Assembly (NCBI RefSeq): GCF_024734405.1
Contig: NZ_CP059556.1
Span: 1 to 64,000 of the forward strand
DNA length: 64,000 bases
Origin: Saccharopolyspora gregorii
GTDB taxonomy: Bacteria > Actinomycetota > Actinomycetes > Mycobacteriales > Pseudonocardiaceae
Reading direction: 5' to 3'
Below, piece by piece: positions 56,991 to 64,000 of this stretch (the first letter of the stretch is position 1; each line of letters starts with the position of its first letter). The translations under genes were made by a program, and so were the position numbers. The notes below the pieces were generated by a model. The model was not told where the DNA came from. It ran no database searches and saw only the letters and a program-made list of their open reading frames with translations.

Positions 56991-58194
56991 GAACAACAAG
57001 CCCGACACCGACGACCGCGCCGGCGGTCACGGCGTCGAAATCCGCCTGGAGGAGGTCTCCAAGCGGTACCCGGGCCAGAAGCTGGCCGCGGTCGAATCGG
57101 TCACCATGACGATCCCCGCCGGTGAGACCGTCGTGTTCGTGGGCCCCTCGGGCAGCGGCAAGACCACCACCATGCGCATGATCAACCGGTTGATCGAGCC
57201 CACCTCGGGCCGGATCACCATCGGCGGCCAGGACGTGCTCGGCCTGGACCCGGACAAGCTGCGCCGCGAGATCGGCTACTCGATCCAGCAGGCCGGGCTG
57301 TTCCCCCACATGACGGTGGGCGAGAACGTGGGCATGGTGCCCGGCCTGGTCGGCTGGACCAAGCAGCGGACCGTGGAGCGGGTCGACGAGATGCTCGACC
57401 TGGTCGGCCTGGACCCCGCCGAGTACCGCGGCCGCTACCCGCGGCAGCTCTCCGGCGGGCAGCAGCAGCGCGTGGGCGTGGCCCGGGCGCTGGCGGCCGA
57501 CCCGCCGGTGCTGCTGATGGACGAGCCGTTCGGCGCGGTGGACCCGATCACCCGCGGCGTGCTGCAGGACGAGCTGATGCGGCTGCAGGCCGACCTGGGC
57601 AAGACGATCGTGTTCGTCACCCACGACTTCGACGAGGCCGTCAAGCTCGGCGACCGCATCGCGGTGCTCGGCGAGCGGTCGAAGATCCTGCAGTACGACA
57701 CGCCCGAGGCGATCCTGGCGAACCCGGCCGACGACACCGTCGCGGGCTTCGTCGGCGCCGGTGCCGCGCTCAAGCAGCTCACGCTGCGCCGGGTGCGGGA
57801 GATCGAACTCGGCCAGGTGCCGACCGCCGGGATCGACGAGCAGCCCAGCGCGCTGCAGGAACGCCTCGGCACCCGGCGCGGCGCCATCGGCCTCGTGCTG
57901 GACCGCCGCAAGCGGCCGCTGCGCTGGGCCACCGCCCGCGAAGCCGGTGCCGTCTCCTCGCTGGAGCGGGCCGGCCGCGCCGTGGAGGACAGCGTCTCGC
58001 CCGCCTCCACGCTGCAGGACGCGCTGGAGGCCATCCTCACCGACGACGACGGCGTCGCCGTGGTCACCGGGTCGCGCGGGGAGTACGTCGGCGTCGTCGA
58101 CATCGACACCGTGATGACGACGATCAAGGACCTCCGCGAGGAGCACGCCGACGACCACGCCGACCAGCCCGCCGACGCCGGGGACCGGTCATGA
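56983..58194 (+). CDS. opuBA: Osmoprotectant ABC transporter ATP-binding protein with CBS domains
   Basis: A 403-residue ATPase. Walker A GPSGSGKTT (about 48-56), signature LSGGQQQRVGVARALA, Walker B LLMDEPFGAVD and the H-loop VTHDFDEA are intact. C-terminal tandem CBS domains (about 285-390, GAIGLVLDRRKRPLRW, DGVAVVTGSRGEYVGVVDID) sense ionic strength in related proteins. It overlaps both neighbouring permease genes. Confidence 0.94.
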   Translation: MAENNKPDTDDRAGGHGVEIRLEEVSKRYPGQKLAAVESVTMTIPAGETVVFVGPSGSGKTTTMRMINRLIEPTSGRITIGGQDVLGLDPDKLRREIGYSIQQAGLFPHMTVGENVGMVPGLVGWTKQRTVERVDEMLDLVGLDPAEYRGRYPRQLSGGQQQRVGVARALAADPPVLLMDEPFGAVDPITRGVLQDELMRLQADLGKTIVFVTHDFDEAVKLGDRIAVLGERSKILQYDTPEAILANPADDTVAGFVGAGAALKQLTLRRVREIELGQVPTAGIDEQPSALQERLGTRRGAIGLVLDRRKRPLRWATAREAGAVSSLERAGRAVEDSVSPASTLQDALEAILTDDDGVAVVTGSRGEYVGVVDIDTVMTTIKDLREEHADDHADQPADAGDRS

Positions 58195-58958
58195 GCGGTT
58201 CCTACGCCGCCGACTCCGGGTCCCGCACCGCGGAACGGCTGCGCCTGTTCGCGCAGCCGCTCGCCGCGCTGGTGCTGGTCGTGGTCGTCGTCGGCGTGGC
58301 GTTCACCCACCGGGACAACGTCGTCACCAGCCGGAACATCACCGCCTCCACGCTGCTCACGCTCACCTGGCAGCACCTGCTGATGAGCGTGGCGGTCGCG
58401 TTGATCGTGGTGCTGGTCGCGGTGCCGCTGGGCATGCTGCTCAGCCGGTCGTGGGCGCGGCGGGTGAGCCCGCTGATCATCGGTCTGGCGAACATGGGCC
58501 AGGCGGCGCCGTCGGTCGGTCTGCTGGTGCTGTTCTTCCTGCTCACCAACGGAACCACCGGGTTTTGGATCGCGACGCTGCCGATCGCCGTGTACGCCCT
58601 GCTGCCGGTGCTGCGCAACACCCTGGTCGGCCTCCAGCAGGTCGACCCGTCGCTGATCGACGCGGGACGCGGTATCGGCATGTCCGGGTTCTCGGTGCTC
58701 GTCCGCATCGAACTGCCGCTGGCCGTGCCGTTCATCCTGGCCGGGCTGCGGACCGCGCTGGTGCTGGCGGTCGGGACCGCCACGCTGGCCTGGTTCGTCG
58801 GCGCGGGCGGGCTCGGCGAGCTGATCGACACCGGGTACAAGCTGAGCAACTGGACGGTGCTCTCCGTCGGCGCGGTGCTGGCCATGGCGCTGGCCCTGCT
58901 GGTCGACTGGCTCGGCGGGCTCGCCGAGCGGTACCTGTCACCGAGGGGGCTCCGATGA
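58191..58958 (+). CDS. opuBD: Second osmoprotectant ABC transporter permease
   Basis: A 255-residue permease of the same family as the first, with six membrane segments and the coupling loop LIDAGRGIGMSGFSVLVRIELPLAVPFILAG. The two permeases form a heterodimer in OpuB/OpuC-type systems. It overlaps the ATPase gene and the binding-protein gene by four bases each. Confidence 0.92.
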   Translation: MSGSYAADSGSRTAERLRLFAQPLAALVLVVVVVGVAFTHRDNVVTSRNITASTLLTLTWQHLLMSVAVALIVVLVAVPLGMLLSRSWARRVSPLIIGLANMGQAAPSVGLLVLFFLLTNGTTGFWIATLPIAVYALLPVLRNTLVGLQQVDPSLIDAGRGIGMSGFSVLVRIELPLAVPFILAGLRTALVLAVGTATLAWFVGAGGLGELIDTGYKLSNWTVLSVGAVLAMALALLVDWLGGLAERYLSPRGLR

Positions 58959-59953
58959 TGCGTGGAACACCGATGTCCCGCCGAGGCGCGCTGAAGCTGT
59001 TCTCGGCCGCCGCGGCGGGCGCGGCGCTCACCGGCTGCGGGCTCAGCTCGGGCTCGTCGGTGCCGCTGAGCGTCCGGCCCGGCTCGATCAAGCCGGTCCC
59101 GGAGCTGGAAGGCGTCCCGCTCACCGTCGGCTCCAAGGACTTCACCGAGCAGATCGTGCTGGCCTACATCGCCGAATTCGCGCTGGTGGCCGCCGGTGCG
59201 GACGTGCGGGACCTGAGCAACATCACCGGTTCCGCGAGCGCCCGCAACGCGCTGGTCAGCAAGCAGATCGACGTGGTGTGGGAGTACACCGGCTCGTCCT
59301 GGATCAGCTACAACGGCAAGACCGACCCGATCCCGGACGCGATCGCCCAGTACGAGGCGGTGCGCAAGCTCGACATCGAGCAGAACGGGGTCACCTGGTT
59401 CGCGCCGTCGCTGAACTCGGACAACACCTACGCGCTCGCGCTGAACCGGGAGAACGCGGACCGGCTCGGCGTGCACACGCTGTCCGACCTCAAGCGGCTC
59501 GGCCAGGAGAAGCCGGACGAGCTGTCGTTCTGCCTGGAGAGCGAGTTCGCCAGCCGCAACGACGGCATGCCGGGCGTCGCGGAGACCTACGGGTTCGCGG
59601 TCGATCCGGGCCGGGTGGAGACGCTGAACACCGGCACCATCTACACGGCCACGGCGACCGGCAAGGCCTGCAACTTCGGTGAGGTGTTCACCACCGACGG
59701 CCGGATCCAGGCGCTGGACCTGAAGGTGCTGGAGGACGACAAGAAGTTCTTCCCGCGCTACAACCTGGCCGTCACGGTGCGGGTCGACATGCTGGAGAAG
59801 TACCCGCAGCTGGAGGACGTGTTCCAGCCGATCTCGGACCGGTTGAACAACCAGGAGCTGCTGGACCTCAACGCCGGGGTCGACGTGGACGGCCGGGACC
59901 CGGCCGACGTCGCCCGCGACTGGATGGTGAAGCAGGGGTTCGTCACGCTCTGA
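58955..59953 (+). CDS. opuBC: Osmoprotectant ABC transporter substrate-binding lipoprotein
   Basis: A 332-residue lipoprotein. The signal peptide has a twin-arginine-like MSRRGALKLFSAAAAG and a lipobox LTGC. The OpuAC/glycine-betaine-type binding domain (about 55-325) has VGSKDFTEQIVLAYIAEFAL, VVWEYTGSSWISY and LESEFASRNDGMPGV, typical of the OpuBC/OsmF branch. The twin-arginine look suggests possible Tat export. It is last in the operon and followed by an 18-bp terminator stem. Confidence 0.93.
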   Translation: MMRGTPMSRRGALKLFSAAAAGAALTGCGLSSGSSVPLSVRPGSIKPVPELEGVPLTVGSKDFTEQIVLAYIAEFALVAAGADVRDLSNITGSASARNALVSKQIDVVWEYTGSSWISYNGKTDPIPDAIAQYEAVRKLDIEQNGVTWFAPSLNSDNTYALALNRENADRLGVHTLSDLKRLGQEKPDELSFCLESEFASRNDGMPGVAETYGFAVDPGRVETLNTGTIYTATATGKACNFGEVFTTDGRIQALDLKVLEDDKKFFPRYNLAVTVRVDMLEKYPQLEDVFQPISDRLNNQELLDLNAGVDVDGRDPADVARDWMVKQGFVTL

Positions 59954-59970
59954 CGACCCGCCTCCGACGC

Positions 59971-60012
59971 GGCAGGGCCGGTCGCTCCGTTCGTGGAGCG
60001 ACCGGCCCTGCC
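59971..60012 (+). terminator. Very strong terminator of the osmoprotectant operon
   Basis: GGCAGGGCCGGTCGCTCC (59971-59988) pairs perfectly over 18 bp with 59995-60012 around GTTCGT. It also faces the convergent gene at 60032. Confidence 0.9.
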
Positions 60013-60031
60013 GTCGTGCTGCCCGGTCCGA

Positions 60032-60754
60032 TCAGACGCCGAGGCGCTGGAGCAGGTCGGCCTCGATGCGGTCCAGCTCGCCGGTCACCGCGCGGTGCGC
60101 GGCGCGGCGGCGCGGGGCGGGCATGTGCTCGGCCGCGCGGACGGCGCTGGTGAGCTGGCCCAGCCTGCTCTCGGCCTGGTCGGCGAACTTCTCCACCAGC
60201 GAGATCTCGGCGGCGCTGCGGCCGCCGGTGCGGGTGCGCAGGTCGCGCAGCGCCTCCGCGTCCCCGGCGATGCGGGCGTGCAGCGCCGCCCCGCGCCCGG
60301 TGAACCGGCCCAGGTCGTCGACGGGCACGCCGAGCCGCCGCGCGCGGGCCCGGTCGTAACCGTCCCGCGCGGCGGTGAACGCCTGCCACGCGTAGGGGGC
60401 CAGCGCCGGGCCGAGGATCTTGGCGACGCCGACGGCCTTGCGGGCGTCGCCGGGGGTGAACCGGCCGTGCTCGCCCTTCTTGCGCGCCTTCTCGTCCCGC
60501 TTGGCGGCCTTGGCCGCGGCCTTCGCCTCCTGCTTGGCGGCCTTGGTCTCCGCCTTGGCCCCCTGCTTGACGGCCTTGGTGCCCTCCTTGGCCGTCCTGG
60601 TCCGCTGCTGGGCGGCCTTCGCCTCCAGCTTGGCGACCTTCTTGACCTGCTTGGCGGCCGAGCGCACGTCCCCGCCGGTGTCCCCGCCGGTGAGCGGCTC
60701 GGCGTCGAGCACCTCGGTGGTCAGTGCTGCGGTGGCCGGTTCGCGTCGCGTCAT
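60032..60754 (-). CDS. DUF6474-like Ala/Lys-rich coiled-coil protein
   Basis: A 240-residue soluble protein. Residues about 35-115 are a charged coiled coil of alternating Lys/Ala/Glu (KVAKLEAKAAQQRTRTAKEG, KAETKAAKQEAKAAAKAAKR). Residues 120-235 are a folded helical domain (GRFTPGDARKAVGVAKILGP, ALHARIAGDAEALRDLRTRTG). It resembles a conserved actinobacterial family recorded as DUF6474; I am not certain. ATG 60754 is chosen over 60832. Function is unknown. Confidence 0.75.
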   Translation of the reverse strand: MTRREPATAALTTEVLDAEPLTGGDTGGDVRSAAKQVKKVAKLEAKAAQQRTRTAKEGTKAVKQGAKAETKAAKQEAKAAAKAAKRDEKARKKGEHGRFTPGDARKAVGVAKILGPALAPYAWQAFTAARDGYDRARARRLGVPVDDLGRFTGRGAALHARIAGDAEALRDLRTRTGGRSAAEISLVEKFADQAESRLGQLTSAVRAAEHMPAPRRRAAHRAVTGELDRIEADLLQRLGV

Positions 60755-60973
60755 CGCCGCCTCCTGCTGTTCCGGCGCGGTCCGCGCCGTGCCGATGCCC
60801 CGACCCGGGGCTTCACCTCGCTCGCGGATCACTGTAAGGAGTCGCGGCGGCGGCTGCCGGTTGACCGGAAGCGCGAGTGATCCACCAGATGTGCACGCCG
60901 AGTCACCACTCGTGCAGCTGCGTCACCGGGGTGATGGGCGCGATCGTCGGGGGCACGGCCTACGCTGCGGGGC

Positions 60974-62611
60974 GTGGAGAACGAGGTGCTGCTCGACGCG
61001 GGCGTGGTCACGCGATGCCGCAGGAGGGTGCACCTCGACAACGACCCGCAGGCCCGCGACCTGCCGAAAGCACCCGTGGACCCGGGCATCGAGCAGCGCG
61101 TCAGCGACGCCGCCGACCACCGCCGCGCCATCGCCGACCGGCTCGAAACCGCGCTCGGCGAGTCCTGGGCGCGCATCCCCCGCGATGCGAGCAGGCGGCA
61201 GCGCGAACGGGAGACGCTCACCGCGATGCGGGACGGCGTCCGCTTCATCTCCGGCGCGCAGCTGCCCGCCGACCCCGAAGCCGGCCGGTTCGGCGGCATC
61301 GACCTGCTGGTGCGCGTCGACTCCGGCTACCTGCCGGTGCTGGTGGTGCGGCACAAGACCACCGACCCCGGCAACGGCGCCCGCACCTCCCCGGTGGAGG
61401 ACCCGCTGCCCGGCTCGGCGCGGCGGGACCCGCGGCGCAAGGTGCGGTCCCAGCCCCGGGACCAGCTGCGGCTCGCCCACCTGGTGCGGCTGCTCGCCGC
61501 GTGCGGGATGGCCGCGCCCGGCAACCCCACCGGCGGCGTCATCGGCGTCGACGGCGACGTCGTCGTCTGGCACGACCTGCTCGCCCCGAACTGGCCGGGC
61601 GGCCGCACCGCGCTCGCCGAGTACGACGCCCGGTTCACCGACCGGGTCGCCGTCGCCACCGCCGCCGCGACCGGCGCCGAACCGCTCGCCCGGCCGTCCC
61701 GCGTCACCGAGTGCAAGGGCTGCCCGTGGTGGCCGACCTGCTCGGCCGAACTGCGCGAAGCCCGGGACGTGAGCCTCGTCGTGCGCGGCGAGGACGCCAC
61801 CGCGCTGCGCGGCGCCGACGTGCACACCGTCGACGACCTCGCGGCCATGACCCCCGAGCGGGGCGCGGGCACCGCGCTCGGCGCCGCCCGCACCGCCGAG
61901 GCCGTGCTGCTGGCGAAGGCGTGGCTGCGCGACCTCCCGCTGGTCCGCCGCGTCCGCGAGCTCGACGTGCCGCGCGCCGACGTGGAGATCGACGTCGACA
62001 TGGAGAGCTACGCCGACTCCGGCGCCTACATGTGGGGCTGCTGGCTCTCCGGCGTCGACGTCGACGAGGAACCGGGCTACCGCGCGTTCGTCACCTGGGA
62101 CCCGCTGCCCTCCGACGACGAGGCCCGCTCGTTCGCCGAGTTCTGGTGCTGGTTCACCGCCGTCCGCGAGCGGGCGCACGCGCGCGGCCTCACCTTCCGC
62201 GCCTACTGCTACAACGAGCTCGCCGAGAACCGCTGGATGCTGTCCTCCGCCGAGCGGTTCGCGGGCAAGCCCGGCATCCCCGAGGTGTCCGAGGTGCGCC
62301 GGTTCATCGGCTCCGGCGAGTGGGTCGACCTGTTCGCCGCCGTCCGCGACCAGTTCCTGTGCCCGCAGGGCAAGGGGCTCAAGGTGATCGCGCCCAGCGC
62401 CGGGTTCGCCTGGCGGGACCCGGAGGCCAGCGGGGAGAACTCGATGCGCTGGTACCGGGACGCCGTGGGCCTCGACGGGCAGCGGCCCGAGCCGTCGCAG
62501 CGGCGGCGGCTGCTGGAGTACAACGAGGACGACGTCCGCGCCACCCTCGCCGTCCGCCGCTGGATGACCTCGCCCGAAGCGGGGGAGATCCCGTTCACCG
62601 AGGACCTCTGA
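60974..62611 (+). CDS. TM0106-type RecB/Cas4-like nuclease
   Basis: A 545-residue protein with an N-terminal PD-(D/E)XK nuclease region of the RecB/Cas4 type and a C-terminal RNase H-like fold (EIDVDMES near 337-344, YNEDDVRATLAVRRW near 515-530, as in DEDD exonucleases). Cysteines C15, C247, C250 and C256 (ECKGCPWWPTC) fit the 4Fe-4S arrangement of Cas4 and AddB. It matches the TM0106 RecB-like family. No cas genes or repeat array are nearby, so a repair or RNA/DNA-processing role is more likely. GTG 60974 is used. Confidence 0.85.
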   Translation: MENEVLLDAGVVTRCRRRVHLDNDPQARDLPKAPVDPGIEQRVSDAADHRRAIADRLETALGESWARIPRDASRRQRERETLTAMRDGVRFISGAQLPADPEAGRFGGIDLLVRVDSGYLPVLVVRHKTTDPGNGARTSPVEDPLPGSARRDPRRKVRSQPRDQLRLAHLVRLLAACGMAAPGNPTGGVIGVDGDVVVWHDLLAPNWPGGRTALAEYDARFTDRVAVATAAATGAEPLARPSRVTECKGCPWWPTCSAELREARDVSLVVRGEDATALRGADVHTVDDLAAMTPERGAGTALGAARTAEAVLLAKAWLRDLPLVRRVRELDVPRADVEIDVDMESYADSGAYMWGCWLSGVDVDEEPGYRAFVTWDPLPSDDEARSFAEFWCWFTAVRERAHARGLTFRAYCYNELAENRWMLSSAERFAGKPGIPEVSEVRRFIGSGEWVDLFAAVRDQFLCPQGKGLKVIAPSAGFAWRDPEASGENSMRWYRDAVGLDGQRPEPSQRRRLLEYNEDDVRATLAVRRWMTSPEAGEIPFTEDL

Positions 62612-62630
62612 CCCGGTCCGGCCGAACCGG

Positions 62631-63674
62631 TCACGGGACGAGGACCGCCCGGCCGGTGATGTCCCCGTGATGGAGCCGCTCGTAGACCTCGGGCGCCTGC
62701 TCCAGCGGGAAGGTCTCGGTGTGCACCGAGATGGCGCCGGAGCGGCCCAGCGCCAGCACGTCCAGCAGCTCGGCGCGCCCGCCCCAGCAGGGCGCCGCCA
62801 CCGACACCCCGAACGGCACCGCGCCGAACGCCACCGGCAGCCGGCCCTCGCCGACCCCGACGAGCGTGACGTCCCCGGCGATGCCGACGCACTCCGCCGC
62901 GGTGCGCACCGTGGGTTCCGCGCCGACGAAGTCGACGACGAGCTCGGCGCCGCGCCCGCCGGTCAGCTCGCGGACCCGCCGGGCGGCGTGCTCGTCCGAG
63001 CGCAGCACCTCGTGCGCACCGACCCGCCGCGCCAGCTCCAGCGGCTCCTCGGCCAGGTCGATCGCGACGATCCGGGCGGGGGTCAGCGCCCGCAGCAGCT
63101 GCACGCCGAGGTGCCCGAGCCCGCCGACGCCGATCACCACGGCGGTGCTGCCCGCCACCAGCTTCGGCAGCGAGCGGCTGATCGCGTGGTACGGGGTGAG
63201 GCCCGCGTCGGTCAGCGGGGCCGCCACCACCGGGTCCAGCCCGTCCAGCGGCGCCAGGTGCCGCGGGTCGTCGACCACCATGTACTCGGCCATCGCGCCC
63301 GGAGCGCCGAGCCCGGGCGCCACCACGCCGAGTTCGGCGGTGCGGGTGCAGTAGTTCTCCATGCCGGTGGCGCACTGCCGGCAGCCGCCGCAGCCCCACG
63401 GCCCGTACACCGCGACCTGCTCGCCCTCGGCCACCGCGGTGACGCCGCGCCCGACGGCGGCGACGGTGCCCGCGCCCTCGTGGCCGAGGGTCAGCGGCAG
63501 CGGGTACGGGAAGCCCTCGGCGGGCCAGCTCATCACGGTGAAGTCGGAGTGGCAGACGCCCGCGGCCTCGACCCGCAGCAGCACCTGGCCGGGGCCCGGT
63601 TCGGGGACGGGGATCTCGACGACCTCCGGCCTGGAACCGACCTTGCGGTACTGCACGGCCTTCATCGAGCCCAT
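62631..63674 (-). CDS. Zinc-dependent alcohol dehydrogenase
   Basis: A 347-residue medium-chain dehydrogenase. The zinc motif GHEGAGTVAAVG follows catalytic-zinc Cys in GVCHSDFTV, and the structural zinc cysteines are in CGGCRQCATGMENYC. The nucleotide motif is GVGGLGHLGVQLL. ATG 63674 after GGGAGGG is preferred; ATG 63665 also fits. The substrate is unknown; the adjacent short-chain dehydrogenase upstream suggests a small catabolic operon. Confidence 0.92.
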   Translation of the reverse strand: MGSMKAVQYRKVGSRPEVVEIPVPEPGPGQVLLRVEAAGVCHSDFTVMSWPAEGFPYPLPLTLGHEGAGTVAAVGRGVTAVAEGEQVAVYGPWGCGGCRQCATGMENYCTRTAELGVVAPGLGAPGAMAEYMVVDDPRHLAPLDGLDPVVAAPLTDAGLTPYHAISRSLPKLVAGSTAVVIGVGGLGHLGVQLLRALTPARIVAIDLAEEPLELARRVGAHEVLRSDEHAARRVRELTGGRGAELVVDFVGAEPTVRTAAECVGIAGDVTLVGVGEGRLPVAFGAVPFGVSVAAPCWGGRAELLDVLALGRSGAISVHTETFPLEQAPEVYERLHHGDITGRAVLVP

Positions 63675-63711
63675 TCGCGAGCGCCCTCCCCGATCCGGAT
63701 CACCTGGCTGA

Positions 63712-64000
63712 TCATTTTGGCGGCATCCGCAGCGCGCCGTCCATGCGGATGACCTCACCGTTGAGGTAGTCGTGCTCGACGATGCCGACCGCGAGCTTCG
63801 CGTAGTCGCCCGGCACGGCGAGCCGCTTCGGGAACGGCACCCCGGCGGCGAGCCCGGCGCGGAACTCCTCGCTGACGGTGGCCAGCATCGGGGTGTCCAC
63901 GATGCCGGGAGCGATGGTCATCACCCGGATCCCGGCGGAGGCCAGGTCGCGGGCGGCGGGCAGCGTCAGGCTCGCCACCCCGCCCTTGGAGGCCGCGTAG
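63712..64000 (-). CDS. Short-chain dehydrogenase, cut by the window edge (5' end missing)
   Basis: The C-terminal 95 residues of an SDR. The visible part begins with the catalytic Y-A-A-S-K (Tyr and Lys of YxxxK) at the right edge, and has [24 protein letters not shown] and [18 protein letters not shown]. This matches 3-hydroxyacyl-CoA dehydrogenase type II-like SDRs. The N-terminal nucleotide-binding half lies beyond base 64000. It ends 38 bp upstream of the alcohol dehydrogenase start. Confidence 0.9.
   Translation of the reverse strand, partial: YAASKGGVASLTLPAARDLASAGIRVMTIAPGIVDTPMLATVSEEFRAGLAAGVPFPKRLAVPGDYAKLAVGIVEHDYLNGEVIRMDGALRMPPK

Noticed and set aside
60974-62611. Cas4 of a CRISPR-Cas system
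   Set aside because: No cas1/cas2 or repeats in the window, and the extra RNase H-like domain fits the TM0106 family better.

Overview
The window is high-GC actinobacterial DNA that begins exactly at the dnaA start codon. The order dnaA, origin, dnaN, gnd, recF, DUF721/dciA, gyrB, gyrA, DUF3566, tRNA-Ile, tRNA-Ala, followed by cyclophilin, rhomboid, crgA, sortase E, trpG/pabA and the pknB-pknA-pbpA-rodA-pstP-fhaB-fhaA block, is the conserved origin neighbourhood of Actinomycetota. A short gnd between dnaN and recF points to Pseudonocardiales (Saccharopolyspora/Amycolatopsis-like). The genus is an inference. No insertion sequence, prophage or CRISPR array was seen.

Region 1 (1-13.7 kb) is replication and topology. 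dnaA and dnaN flank a 1.9-kb origin with a cluster of DnaA boxes, an AT-rich unwinding segment and a DnaA-trio-like tract. Upstream in the origin are three inverted motif pairs, each with the same 44-bp offset. A second group of four DnaA-box-like sites lies just in front of the DUF721 (DciA-type helicase loader) gene. gyrB and gyrA follow.

Region 2 (13.7-24 kb) holds two tRNAs, a DLW-39 micro-protein, a 380-bp region made of consecutive hairpins, a dacB-type carboxypeptidase, an MFS transporter, cyclophilin, rhomboid, crgA, sortase E and trpG/pabA. It also has an extra DnaA-box pair and a parS-like site.

Region 3 (24-34 kb) is the complete cell-wall and Ser/Thr kinase operon on the minus strand, with a candidate ECF-sigma promoter in front of fhaA, then tRNA-Leu.

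Region 4 (34-54.5 kb) is accessory. It contains regulators (LysR, IclR, TetR), an APC permease, a YqcI/YcgG-cupin fusion, a 19-bp tandem repeat, a lactone oxidase divergent from a PLP enzyme, and a 1050-residue protein. That protein combines an unrecognised N-terminus, a HAD domain and a C-terminal isonitrile-synthase-like (DIT1/PvcA) domain. It is the best candidate for an undescribed system. An XRE-TPR regulator, a kinase-fold phosphotransferase and a copper-type YcnI/CopC pair follow.

Region 5 (54.5-64 kb) is a five-gene osmoprotectant operon (BCCT carrier plus a complete OpuB/ProU-type ABC system) ending in a very strong terminator. After it come a coiled-coil protein, a RecB/Cas4-like nuclease, a zinc alcohol dehydrogenase and a short-chain dehydrogenase cut by the window edge.
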